DNA of 64,000 bases from JAWLHU01 sp041690255 (lineage in GTDB: Bacteria > Bacillota > Sulfobacillia > Symbiobacteriales > Symbiobacteriaceae), in the NCBI GenBank assembly GCA_041690255.1, contig JAWLHU010000017.1, forward strand, positions 90,438 to 154,437, read 5' to 3'. The notes below the pieces were generated by a model. It saw only the letters and a list, made by a program, of their open reading frames with translations, did no database searches and was not told where the DNA came from. Positions 16,705 through 25,577 of the stretch are shown piece after piece. The translations under genes and the position numbers were made by a program. Numbering within the stretch: the stretch's first letter is position 1; each line of letters begins with the position of its first letter.

Positions 16705-19401
16705 GTGGCCGCAACACTGGCCCTGATCCTGCATGCCCACCTGCCCTACGTGCGACCCGTTGGCAAAGAGATCCTGGAGGAGCGCTGGCTCTACGAAGCG
16801 GTGGCCGAGACCTACCTGCCCCTCCTGCAAATGGTTGAGCGGGTCAGCGCCGCCGGACTGCCGGTCCGGGTGGCGATCTCATTCTCCGGCCCGTTGCTCT
16901 CCATGCTGAGCGACCAGGGGCTCATGGCCCGCTGCCGGGGACACCTGGCCCGGCTGACGAACCTGGCTGACCGGGAGGCGGAGCGCTTGGCCGGCGGGCC
17001 GTTCGAGGCGGCCGCCACCTTCCACCGGGATCGGTTTCACGACCTGCTCGATCAGTTCGATCGGCGGCAGGGGAACCTCCTGGCCGGCTTCGCAGCCCTG
17101 GCCGAGGCCGGGACGGTGGAGCTTTTCACCTCCGCCGGTACCCACGGCTTCCTGCCGCTGCTCAGCTCCGAGGAGTCCCGTCGCGCCCAAATCGAGGCCG
17201 GGGTGGAGGAGTTCACCCGGCTCTTCGGTCGCTCGCCCGCCGGGCTCTGGCTTCCCGAGTGCGCCTACGCCCCCGGCCTTGATCACCAGTTGGCGGCGGC
17301 AGGGATTCGCTGGTTCGTGGCCGACTCTGCAACCCTGGCTGCGGCCTACCCGCCCGTCTCCGGCCTCGCGGCGCGGACCCCCGGCGGGGTGGCAGTTCTG
17401 GCCCGGGACAACCACGCCAGCCGGCAGATCTGGGACAAGAAGCGCGGCTACCCCGGCGATCCGATCTACCGGGAGTTCTACAAGGATGTCGGCTACGAGC
17501 TGCCCCTGGAGCAGGTCTCGCCCTGGCTGGTTGAGAACATCCGCGGCGATACCGGCCTGAAGCTCTACCGGATCACGCGGGAGGGCCTCGACGGCAAGGA
17601 GCCCTACGATCCCGCTACGGCGCTCGCCCGGGCGCAGGAGCACGCCCGCCACTTCGCCTGGGCGCTCTCCCAGCGGGAGGGGCTGGTGGTGGCTCCGTTC
17701 GATGCCGAACTGTTCGGCCACTGGTGGTTCGAGGGGCCAGACTTCCTGGAAACCCTCCTGGCGGAGCTGCCGGCGGCCGGGGTGGAGGTGGTCACACCCA
17801 GCCAGTGGCTGGCGAATCAGCCCGACCTGCCCGTGGTCCGCCTCCCGGCCGGTTCCTGGGGTGACGGCGGTGACAGCCGCGTCTGGGTCTCCCCGGCAAA
17901 TGACTGGCTCTGGCCCGAGATTCACGCGGCAGAGCAGCGCATGCTGGAGTTGGTCGAGGAGTCCTCCCTGCCCCCGGCGGTGTTGAACCAGGCCGCCCGG
18001 GAGTTGCTCCTGGCCCAGTCGTCGGACTGGCCCTTCATTCTTCACTTCCAGACGACCACGGAGTATGCCAGGCGGCGGGTCCTGAGCCATCTGGAGCGGT
18101 TCCGAGCTCTGGCCTCCGGCTCGGCCAACCCGGCCCTGATCGCCCAGGAGGACGGCATCTTCCCCAATCTGAATGCCCGGAGCCTCTACCGGGCCCGGCC
18201 CCCCCTCGCAGCTGAGGGGCCCCTGCGGATCCTCATGCTCTCCTGGGAGTTCCCGCCCAACAACGTGGGCGGGCTGGGCCGGCACGTCTTCGACCTGGGC
18301 GGTGCCCTGGCCCAGGCCGGGCACCGGGTCCGGGTGATCACCGTGGCCGATGAAGGGGCGCCGGCCAGCGAGGAGATCGTGGCAGGCATGCAGATCTACC
18401 GAGTACCCAGGCCGCCCGAGGAGGGAAACTTCCTCACCTGGGTCTACAGGCTGAACCAGGCCATGGTCGCCCTGGCCGATCAGATCGCCGCCAAGGGGGC
18501 CGAGTTCGATGTCGTCCACTGCCACGATTGGCTGGCCGGACAGGCGGGCATGGCGCTGAAGGCCCGCTGGGGCACGCCCCTGGTCGCGACGATCCACGCC
18601 ACCGAGCGGGGGCGAAACGGTGCGATTCACGACCTGCTCCAGCAGGCGATCCACGAGGAGGAGTGGCTGCTGACCGCCACGGCCGACCGGGTGATCACCG
18701 TCAGTCAGGCCATGGCCGGGGAGGTGGAGCACTCGTTCCGGGTGAAGCCCACCGTCATCTACAACGGGGTGAACCTGCCGACCCTCGGGGTGAAGCCCCC
18801 CCGGCCCCTGGACCGGCCCTACTTCTTCATTGTCGGGCGACTGGTGGTGGAGAAGGGGATCCATGTGGCGATCGATGCGCTCGCCTGCATGCGGAACAAG
18901 GCCGATCTGGTGATCGCCGGCAAGGGGCCCGTGGAGGGCGAACTACGGGAACTGGCGGCCCACCGTTGGCTGGCCGACCGGGTCCACTTCCTCGGGCGAA
19001 TCTCCGACGCTGACCGGGACAGATGGTTACAGAATGCCGTCGCCGGCCTGGTGCCCAGCCTCTACGAGCCGTTCGGCATCGTGGCCCTGGAGGTCATGAC
19101 GGCCCAGGTCCCGGTGATCGTGGGCGATACCGGCGGCCTGGCCGAGATTGTCACCCACGGGGTCGATGGCCTGAAGGTCCCCCCGGGTGATGTATCCCGG
19201 CTGGCGGCGCACATGGACTGGCTGTTGGAGAACCCCGGCATGGCCGCCGTGCTGGCGGAGGTGGGGCGGGTGACTGCCAGTGCGCGCTTTGGCTGGGAGG
19301 CGATTGCCGAGGAGACCACCCGAGTCTATCGGGGCCGGCCCAGCGTGGAGCTGGAGGCGGCGGCCTGCCGGGAGGCGGCGCCGCGCCGGTTGCCGGAGTA
19401 G
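16705..19401 (+). CDS. GH57 (DUF1957) - GT4 fusion, alpha-glucan enzyme
   Basis: An 898-residue fusion. Residues 1 to about 490 are a GH57 hydrolase/branching-enzyme domain: HAHLPYVR at 8-15, the nucleophile motif LWLPECAYAP with E185, the acid/base motif PFDAELFGHWWFEG with D333, and the C-terminal DUF1957 helical part. From about residue 505 a GT4 glycosyltransferase of the glycogen-synthase type begins (LMLSWEFPPNNVGGLGRH), with the nucleotide-sugar motif EPFGIVALEVM and GDTGGLAEIV near the end. The protein would link elongation and branching or disproportionation of an alpha-glucan. GTG start behind GGAGAG. GH57 and GT4 are usually separate neighbouring genes. Confidence 0.9.
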   Translation: MAATLALILHAHLPYVRPVGKEILEERWLYEAVAETYLPLLQMVERVSAAGLPVRVAISFSGPLLSMLSDQGLMARCRGHLARLTNLADREAERLAGGPFEAAATFHRDRFHDLLDQFDRRQGNLLAGFAALAEAGTVELFTSAGTHGFLPLLSSEESRRAQIEAGVEEFTRLFGRSPAGLWLPECAYAPGLDHQLAAAGIRWFVADSATLAAAYPPVSGLAARTPGGVAVLARDNHASRQIWDKKRGYPGDPIYREFYKDVGYELPLEQVSPWLVENIRGDTGLKLYRITREGLDGKEPYDPATALARAQEHARHFAWALSQREGLVVAPFDAELFGHWWFEGPDFLETLLAELPAAGVEVVTPSQWLANQPDLPVVRLPAGSWGDGGDSRVWVSPANDWLWPEIHAAEQRMLELVEESSLPPAVLNQAARELLLAQSSDWPFILHFQTTTEYARRRVLSHLERFRALASGSANPALIAQEDGIFPNLNARSLYRARPPLAAEGPLRILMLSWEFPPNNVGGLGRHVFDLGGALAQAGHRVRVITVADEGAPASEEIVAGMQIYRVPRPPEEGNFLTWVYRLNQAMVALADQIAAKGAEFDVVHCHDWLAGQAGMALKARWGTPLVATIHATERGRNGAIHDLLQQAIHEEEWLLTATADRVITVSQAMAGEVEHSFRVKPTVIYNGVNLPTLGVKPPRPLDRPYFFIVGRLVVEKGIHVAIDALACMRNKADLVIAGKGPVEGELRELAAHRWLADRVHFLGRISDADRDRWLQNAVAGLVPSLYEPFGIVALEVMTAQVPVIVGDTGGLAEIVTHGVDGLKVPPGDVSRLAAHMDWLLENPGMAAVLAEVGRVTASARFGWEAIAEETTRVYRGRPSVELEAAACREAAPRRLPE

Positions 19402-19430
19402 CGCCGGTGCCGGGCCCTTCTTCCCGCGCG

Positions 19431-19733
19431 CTAGCCATATCGGTACTGAACCCCGAAGGAGCCCCTCGGATAGGTCCAGCAGATCGCCCCGGGCTTGGGG
19501 CAGACCACCCGGCAGGTGCCGCACTCCAGGCATCCGGCATAGTCGAAGGCGATCCCGCCGGCCTCGGTCAGCGTGTAGAGCCCGGCAGGGCAGGCGTAGA
19601 GGCAGGGCCTCTCCCCGCACCCGCTGCAACTCACTCGCTCCAGGTGGATGTGCGCTTCCTCATGATCCACATCAAACTTGACAAGAGCGAGGCGGTCCTG
19701 AATGGAGAGCCGCTTGCCGGAAATGGGCATCAC
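19431..19733 (-). CDS. fixX: Ferredoxin-like protein FixX
   Basis: A 100-residue ferredoxin of the FixX group. Cysteines occur as SCSGCGERPCLYACP and CLECGTCRVVCPKP, enough for two cluster sites, although FixX normally uses only one [4Fe-4S] set fully. It pairs with FixC and corresponds to the C-terminal iron-sulfur part of mitochondrial ETF:quinone oxidoreductase. It is the last gene of the operon; its start overlaps the fixC stop by 4 bases, implying coupling. No clear terminator follows before the convergent GH57-GT4 gene, 29 bases away. Confidence 0.93.
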   Translation of the reverse strand: MMPISGKRLSIQDRLALVKFDVDHEEAHIHLERVSCSGCGERPCLYACPAGLYTLTEAGGIAFDYAGCLECGTCRVVCPKPGAICWTYPRGSFGVQYRYG

Positions 19734-21028
19734 AGGGCACCAACCCCCTTCCTGACATCGCGGGCGATATCCCAGAGGGAGAGACCCGCAGCCCTCAACT
19801 CACCCTTCAGCATGGGCAGGAGACGGGTGGGCGGGCCCCCATCTACCGTGAAGAGTTGGTTGCAGATCCCCTCCAGCAACTGCGGGTACTCCCGGAAGAT
19901 CCGGGGGGTCTCCTCCATAAAGGCCGGTGCCCTCCGAAACGCCCTCAGATCCCGCATGACGAAGCTCTGCTCCAGCATCTCCCGGTAGGCCTCCAGCGAG
20001 GCCCGGGAGTAGTCGCCCCGCTGCTTCGCCTGCACCACAGCCCTGCCGGCAGCCGCACCGGAGGCGATGGCCAGGTCCATGCCCCGCACCGTGTAGCCGG
20101 TGTTCAGCACGAGCCCGGCGGCGTCGCCCACGACGATCAGCCCGTCTGCCACCAACGGTGGAATCGCCTCCAGGCCGCCCTCGGGTACCAGGTGCGCCGA
20201 GTACTCCACCACGCGCCCGCCCGCAACCAGCGGGGCAATGGAAGGATGCGCCCGGAACTCCTCCATGAGGTCAGCCACCCGCACACGAGCCCGGCCCAGG
20301 GCCTCAGGCATGACCACCAGACCGAGGGAGATGCTCTCGCGGTTCGTGTAGAGAAAACCGCCCCCCTGCAGCCCCTGGGTACAGGCCCCGACAAAGAGAG
20401 CTGCGGCGCCTTCTTCGCCGCGCAGGCGAAAGCGGTCCTCAATCACCTGGCGGGGGAGTTCAATCACCTCTTTGACACCGGTGGCCACCTGACTGGGCCG
20501 TAACTCCCCGCGCAGGCCGGCCCGCTGCGCCAGCAGGGAGTTGACGCCATCGGCTGCGATCACCACATCGGCCCGCATGACCTCCTCGCCGGAGATCACA
20601 CCCACCACCTTCCCCTGCTCTCGCAGGAGATCGTCTACACGGATTCCCGAGGCCACCATCGCTCCGGCGGCCTCGGCCTGCTCCGCCAGCCACGGATCGA
20701 AACGGGCCCGCAGCACGGTAAATGAATGGGCGGGCAGCTCACTGTCGCGCTGGCTCCGGTAGTCCACGGAGACAGAGCCCGTGGGCGTCATAAGGGAGAT
20801 GCTTTCATTGACCACCCGGCGCTCCACCGGCGCCGTCTCCCAGAAGTTCGGGATCAACCGGTGCAGGGCGTGGGCGTAGAGCCGCCCGCCGGTCATGTTC
20901 TTGGCACCGGGCGAAGGCCCCTTCTCCAGCACCAGCACCTCCAGGCCCGCCCGGGCCAGGACAAGCGCCGCCGCAGAGCCGGCAGGTCCAGCCCCGACCA
21001 CAATGCAGTCAAACCGCTCCTCACTCAC
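19730..21028 (-). CDS. fixC: FAD-dependent oxidoreductase FixC (ETF:quinone oxidoreductase-like)
   Basis: A 432-residue flavoprotein. The N-terminal FAD-binding motif is VVGAGPAGSAAALVLARAG (residues about 11-29), with the GAKNMTGGRLYAH stretch typical of FixC near residue 41 and the second FAD motif VVGDAAGLVLNTGY near 295. With FixA, FixB and FixX it transfers electrons between acyl-CoA dehydrogenase or NADH, ferredoxin and quinone; some FixABCX complexes bifurcate electrons. It overlaps the acyl-CoA ligase gene upstream by 8 bases and fixX by 4, so all three are translationally linked. Confidence 0.95.
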   Translation of the reverse strand: MSEERFDCIVVGAGPAGSAAALVLARAGLEVLVLEKGPSPGAKNMTGGRLYAHALHRLIPNFWETAPVERRVVNESISLMTPTGSVSVDYRSQRDSELPAHSFTVLRARFDPWLAEQAEAAGAMVASGIRVDDLLREQGKVVGVISGEEVMRADVVIAADGVNSLLAQRAGLRGELRPSQVATGVKEVIELPRQVIEDRFRLRGEEGAAALFVGACTQGLQGGGFLYTNRESISLGLVVMPEALGRARVRVADLMEEFRAHPSIAPLVAGGRVVEYSAHLVPEGGLEAIPPLVADGLIVVGDAAGLVLNTGYTVRGMDLAIASGAAAGRAVVQAKQRGDYSRASLEAYREMLEQSFVMRDLRAFRRAPAFMEETPRIFREYPQLLEGICNQLFTVDGGPPTRLLPMLKGELRAAGLSLWDIARDVRKGVGAL

Positions 21029-22562
21029 GGGCAGCCCACTCCTTGATCAGGCGTTTGTCGATCTTGCCGGCGCCGTTTTTGGGCAGGTCGGCCACCACCA
21101 CCATCGACTTCGGACACTTGAAGCCGGCCAGGTACTGCCGGCAGAAGGCGAGGAGCTCCGGGTGCGTCAGCGCCGTTCCCGGGCGGAGCGAGACATAGGC
21201 CCTGACCTCCTCGCCGAAGACCGGATCAGGAATGCCGACGACCGCTGCCTCCCAAATGGCCGGATGCCGGTAGAGCACGTTCTCCACCTCCTTGGCGTAG
21301 ACGTTCTCTCCCCCGCGGATGATCATCTCCTGCTTGCGGCCCACGATGAACAGGTAGCCGTCCTCGTCCAGGTAGGCGAGGTCCCCGGTGTGCAGCCAGC
21401 CGCCCCGCAGGGCAGCCGTCGTCTCCTCGGGCCGGTTGAGATAGCCCTTCATGACCGCGGGCCCTCTGAAGAGGAGTTCGCCCACCACGCCGGGGCCGAC
21501 CGGCGCATCTGCCGAATCGGCAATGCGGACCGCAGATCCCTCCAGGGCGATGCCCGCAGAGCCGATCTTGCGCCTGCCGTTGATCGGGTTCGTGGTGCAG
21601 CAGAGCGCCTCGGTCAGCCCGTACGCCTCCACCAGCCGGATCGGAAAACGCTGTTCGAACCGGTTGAAGACCTCCATGGGCATCGGCGCACCCCCGCAGA
21701 TCGAGAGGCGTACGCAGGAGAAGTCCGTGCCCGCCGTCACCTCGTCCGGCAGCTCCAGGAGCCGGATATACATGGTGGGCACCGCCACGAAGCAGGTGGG
21801 TCGGAACCGGCGGATGCCCTCGACCGCCGCCTCGGCGACGAACCGCTCCTGGATCACGACGCTCCCCCCGACCGTGAGCGGCGTCAGCAGCGAGAGCCCC
21901 AGGGCACCTACGTGAAAGAGCGGGGTGACCAGCAGGAACCGGTCCTGCGCCGTGAGCGAGAGCGCCTGACAGAGCTGCTGGGTTCCCGCCGCCAGCGTGC
22001 CGAATGTGAGGCGGGCGCCCTTGGGGCGACCCGTGGTGCCCGAGGTGTAGAGCAGAAACGCCGTCTCCTCCATATCTGGAAGGTCGGGATCCACCGGGAG
22101 AGCAGCCTGCAGGGCGGCATAGGACTGCATCCCCGCCCGCTCAGGGCCGCCGATTACCACGAGGGCGGGCCGCTTCCCGGTACCCGACTCGGCCATGAGG
22201 TCAAAGGCGGTTTGCACCCGATCCGCGATCTCCGCCTCGGCGATGATGACCCCGGCCCCGGAATCCGCAAGCTGATGGGCGATCTCCTCGGGCTTCAGTG
22301 CCGGGTTGAGCGGGGTCAACGCCGCACCCAGGCGCCAGGCGGCCCAACAGGTCACCACAAACTCCGGCCGGTTGTAGAGGCTCACAGCGACCACATGACC
22401 AGCCCTGACGCCGCAGTGCTGTGCGAGACCCCCCGCGAGCCTTCGCACCAGGTCATCCAACTGGCTGTAGGTATATGTCTCATTTTGAAAGAAGAGCGCC
22501 GGCCGGTCCGGCGACCGGTGGGCATGTTCGGCAATCAGACCCGCAGGATGTCCCGTCGTCAT
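21021..22562 (-). CDS. Acyl-CoA ligase (AMP-forming), CaiC-like
   Basis: A 513-residue ANL-superfamily enzyme that activates a carboxylic acid with ATP and CoA. The P-loop-like core motif is LLYTSGTTGRPKGARL (near residue 170), with EAYGLTE near 315, the hinge GDLAYLDEDGYLFIVGRKQEMI and the C-terminal lysine in KNGAGKIDKR. Its place between an acyl-CoA dehydrogenase and fixC, in an operon that also has a CaiB-type CoA-transferase, suggests it primes the pathway substrate as CaiC does for carnitine compounds. The true substrate is unproven. GGAGG-type signals lie before the ATG. Confidence 0.9.
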   Translation of the reverse strand: MTTGHPAGLIAEHAHRSPDRPALFFQNETYTYSQLDDLVRRLAGGLAQHCGVRAGHVVAVSLYNRPEFVVTCWAAWRLGAALTPLNPALKPEEIAHQLADSGAGVIIAEAEIADRVQTAFDLMAESGTGKRPALVVIGGPERAGMQSYAALQAALPVDPDLPDMEETAFLLYTSGTTGRPKGARLTFGTLAAGTQQLCQALSLTAQDRFLLVTPLFHVGALGLSLLTPLTVGGSVVIQERFVAEAAVEGIRRFRPTCFVAVPTMYIRLLELPDEVTAGTDFSCVRLSICGGAPMPMEVFNRFEQRFPIRLVEAYGLTEALCCTTNPINGRRKIGSAGIALEGSAVRIADSADAPVGPGVVGELLFRGPAVMKGYLNRPEETTAALRGGWLHTGDLAYLDEDGYLFIVGRKQEMIIRGGENVYAKEVENVLYRHPAIWEAAVVGIPDPVFGEEVRAYVSLRPGTALTHPELLAFCRQYLAGFKCPKSMVVVADLPKNGAGKIDKRLIKEWAARE

Positions 22563-22627
22563 CCAGGATCCCTCCGTATCGTTGCGGCGGGGCAGGGAGA
22601 GCCCCCCCTGCCCCGGCCCGCTACCAC

Positions 22628-23779
22628 TTACTTATAGGCCGCAAGCACAGTCTGGCCAATGATGTTCCGCTGGACCTCGTTCGTCCCGGCGGCGATCCGC
22701 ATCAGCCGCCCGTCGCGCCAGATCCGCTGCACCCGGCTCGCCATCATGTAGCCCACGCCGCCCATGATCTGCATGGCCTCATCTGCCACCTTGAAGCAGG
22801 CCTCGGTGGCCGCCGTCTTGGCAATGGCCGCCTCATGCCGGATCGGCTGGTTGGAGTCCAGCATCCAGGCACAGCGGTAGGCGAGCAGCCGGCAGGCGTC
22901 GATTGCCATGCGCATGTCCGCGATTTTGTGCTGGATCGCCTGGAAGTTGGCGACCGGCTGCTTGAACTGGACCCGCTGGTTGGCGTATGTGGCGGCGTCG
23001 GAGAAGGCGGCCTCCGCCATTCCCACCGCTGCCGCACTAGCCAGCAGCCGCTCCTTGTCCAGGATCCCGACCAACTGAGACCAGCCCCGGTTCAACTCAC
23101 CCAGCAGGTTGGCAGCCGGCACCCGGACGTTGTCCAGGTAGACCTCGAAGGTGGGGATCGAGTGCATGCCGACCTTCTTGAGCGGCGCCATGCGAATCCC
23201 CGCCGCGTCGGTAGGCACCAGGATGATCGACATGCCCTTGTAGGGAACCACATCCTTGTCGGTAATGCAGATGCAGAGGATGTACTTGGCCAGACCGGCC
23301 AGCGTGCAGAAGGTCTTGGTCCCGTTGATCACAAACTCGTCGCCGTCCCGCACGGCGGTCGTGGCAACGGCGGCGGCATCGGAACCCGCACCCGGCTCGG
23401 TCAGCCCCAGAGCGACCAAACACTCGCCCTTGAGCATCAGCGGGAGGAGTTCCTGCTTCTGCTGCTCCGATCCGTACTTGCTGATGATCGCTCCGCCGAA
23501 CATGACCGCGATCATGAAAGCGAAACTGGCAGCGGTGGAGTACTTGGCCATCTCCTCGATCACAAGCGCCTGGGTCAGAACGTCGGCATCGGTGCCGCCA
23601 TAGGCTTCGGGGATCGAGAGGCCCAACAGGTCCAGGTCCGCACAGGCCCGGATCACATGCCAGGGGAACTCACCCTGGTCGTCCAGGCGGCTCATGGTCG
23701 CTTCGTCACACTGCTCCTCCATCAGGGAACGAACGGTCTTGATCAGCAACTCCTGCTCCTCTGTGAGTCGGAAATCCAC
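22628..23779 (-). CDS. Acyl-CoA dehydrogenase, CaiA-like
   Basis: A 383-residue FAD enzyme of the acyl-CoA dehydrogenase fold. It opens with VDFRLTEEQELL; the FAD/substrate motif LGLTEPGAGSDAAA (about residues 122-135) and the C-terminal QIMGGVGYM stretch are conserved. The GTG at 23779 was chosen because AAGGAGATGAGC precedes it. It would desaturate (or, with reversed electron flow, reduce) a CoA ester and exchange electrons with the FixAB electron-transfer flavoprotein encoded just upstream. No enoyl-CoA hydratase is present in the operon. Confidence 0.92.
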   Translation of the reverse strand: MDFRLTEEQELLIKTVRSLMEEQCDEATMSRLDDQGEFPWHVIRACADLDLLGLSIPEAYGGTDADVLTQALVIEEMAKYSTAASFAFMIAVMFGGAIISKYGSEQQKQELLPLMLKGECLVALGLTEPGAGSDAAAVATTAVRDGDEFVINGTKTFCTLAGLAKYILCICITDKDVVPYKGMSIILVPTDAAGIRMAPLKKVGMHSIPTFEVYLDNVRVPAANLLGELNRGWSQLVGILDKERLLASAAAVGMAEAAFSDAATYANQRVQFKQPVANFQAIQHKIADMRMAIDACRLLAYRCAWMLDSNQPIRHEAAIAKTAATEACFKVADEAMQIMGGVGYMMASRVQRIWRDGRLMRIAAGTNEVQRNIIGQTVLAAYK

Positions 23780-23816
23780 AGGCTCATCTCCTTGCGTAGC
23801 ATGTTGCAGCGGTTCT

Positions 23817-24770
23817 TCAGGAAGCGAGGTGGGTCCGAAGCGCCTGGGCAAGAGCCGGCACCAGCACCTTCAGGTCGCCGACCAGGCCGTAATCCGCCGC
23901 CTCGAAGACAGGCGCGTTCGGGTCCGAGTTGATCGCGACAATCGTGCCGGCATCCCGCACGCCTGCCATGTGCTGGACCTGCCCCGAGCAGCCGACCAGC
24001 ACGTAGAGATCCGGCTTGATCACCTGCCCGGTGACGCCCACGTAGCGCTCCTCGGGCAGCCACTTGTAGTCGTCAGCGATGGGGCGGGAGCAGGCCAGTT
24101 CGGCGTCGAGTGCCTCGGCCAGCTCGCGGATGATCGCAATCTGCGACTCCTGCTGGACACCACGCCCGAAGCTGACCACCAGGGGGGCCTCCTTCAGGTT
24201 CGCACTGCTCTGCGGGCGCGGGTGGTGGTTCTGGATCGTCACCTGGGAGGCCACCGGGCCCTCCAGTTGGACCACCGATCCCTTCCGATCTGTGGCGATG
24301 GCCGGTGCGAATGTACCCCGAGCCGTACCGACGAGGACGGGGCGCCCGCTCTGCCGTGCACGAGCGGTGGCCAGACCTCCGTAGATCATCCGCTCGGTCT
24401 CCCAGCCTGTCCCATCCGCCGCCAGGACCAGGCTCTTCGCCTCGGTCACGCAGTCCACGCCCAGCTCCGCCGCCAGCCGGGCCGCGATCTCCCGGACCCG
24501 GCGGGTGGACCCGAACAGGAAGAGGTCGGCGCCCTGCAGCTCCCGGTGCAGCAGGTTGGCGTATGCCTCAAGTGGCACGCCTTCTCCCCGGGCGGGCAGG
24601 AGCAGTACCTTGTCAGCGCCCAGGCTGATCAACGTCTGCGGGTCCGCCTGGACCTCCGGAGTGGCCACCAGGCAGGCGACGCTGCCACCCGCCCCGTCTG
24701 CGAGGCGCCGCGCTCCGGCAATCAACTCCGTCAGATGAGCCTCATCCTCCGCGAATACCCAGATCTCCAT
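23817..24770 (-). CDS. fixB: Electron transfer flavoprotein alpha subunit FixB
   Basis: A 317-residue ETF alpha subunit. The C-terminal FAD-binding domain carries VVSFGRGVQQ, then the ACSRPIADDYKWLPEERYVG segment and GQVIKPDLYVLVGCSGQVQH, with the terminal GDLKVLVPAL. It pairs with FixA, encoded directly upstream 12 bases away, to form the heterodimer that carries electrons between the acyl-CoA dehydrogenase and FixCX. The N-terminal half follows the weaker ETF alpha domain I pattern. Confidence 0.95.
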   Translation of the reverse strand: MEIWVFAEDEAHLTELIAGARRLADGAGGSVACLVATPEVQADPQTLISLGADKVLLLPARGEGVPLEAYANLLHRELQGADLFLFGSTRRVREIAARLAAELGVDCVTEAKSLVLAADGTGWETERMIYGGLATARARQSGRPVLVGTARGTFAPAIATDRKGSVVQLEGPVASQVTIQNHHPRPQSSANLKEAPLVVSFGRGVQQESQIAIIRELAEALDAELACSRPIADDYKWLPEERYVGVTGQVIKPDLYVLVGCSGQVQHMAGVRDAGTIVAINSDPNAPVFEAADYGLVGDLKVLVPALAQALRTHLAS

Positions 24771-24782
24771 TGCAAACGCCCC

Positions 24783-25571
24783 CTAACCTTGCCGAATCAG
24801 GCCATCGGCCATCAAAAGTCTGAGGAGCTCGGCAGCGGCTTCGGCCGGTTCGCCCTCCACCCGCCGGCGTCGCCGGGTCTGGACGTTCCCACGGACGACC
24901 GCGGTACTCCGCCCACCGTTCAGGGCGGGCAGATCCAGGCCAAGGGAATCCAGCGGAAGGCGGGTGACCGGCTTCTTGCCGGCGGCGATGATCTGCTTCA
25001 TGCCCGGGATCCGCGGGCGGTTGGCCGCGGCCGTGACACAGACCACTGCCGGAAGGGGTGCTTGCACCTCCTCATCGCCATTCTCCAGCCGCCGGCGGGC
25101 CCGGACGTGACCATCGGCAACAGTCAGTTCGGCGGCGTAGGTAATCACTGGTAGGTCAAGCAGTTGAGCGACCCGCGGCCCCACCTGCTGGGCGAAGTCG
25201 TCGCTGGCGCCCTCGCCGAAGAGGACCAGGTCAAAGGCCTGCACCTGCCGGATGACCGATGCGATCACCTGACTGGTCACCAGGGGGCCCGCCCCTTCCA
25301 GCGCCGGGTCCGAGACCACCAGCGCACCATCGGCGCCTCGGGAGAGGGCGTCCTTGACCGAGCCCTCCACCGCGGGGCCGCCCACGGTAAGCAGCCACGC
25401 TTCCGCCCCGAAAGCCTCCTTCACCTGAAGGGCCGCCTCGATCGCGTTCAGGTCATAGTCGCTGATCTTGCGGGCTGCCCGCTCGCACCGGAGCGACAGA
25501 TCAGCGGCATCGATTCGGAGATCCCTTTCGTCATAAACCCACTTGTAGCAGGCCAACACCCTCACCGTCAT
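24783..25571 (-). CDS. fixA: Electron transfer flavoprotein beta subunit FixA
   Basis: A 262-residue ETF beta subunit beginning MTVRVLACYKWVYDERDL, with the conserved DLNAIEAALQVKE stretch near residue 39 and the ETF beta signature region containing YAAELTV and RRRLENGDEEVQAPLPAVV near 145-175. In bifurcating ETFs this subunit carries a second FAD; the sequence cannot settle that by eye. It lies 6 bases after the CoA-transferase stop, as the second gene of the operon. Confidence 0.94.
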   Translation of the reverse strand: MTVRVLACYKWVYDERDLRIDAADLSLRCERAARKISDYDLNAIEAALQVKEAFGAEAWLLTVGGPAVEGSVKDALSRGADGALVVSDPALEGAGPLVTSQVIASVIRQVQAFDLVLFGEGASDDFAQQVGPRVAQLLDLPVITYAAELTVADGHVRARRRLENGDEEVQAPLPAVVCVTAAANRPRIPGMKQIIAAGKKPVTRLPLDSLGLDLPALNGGRSTAVVRGNVQTRRRRRVEGEPAEAAAELLRLLMADGLIRQG

Positions 25572-25577
25572 GCCCTC

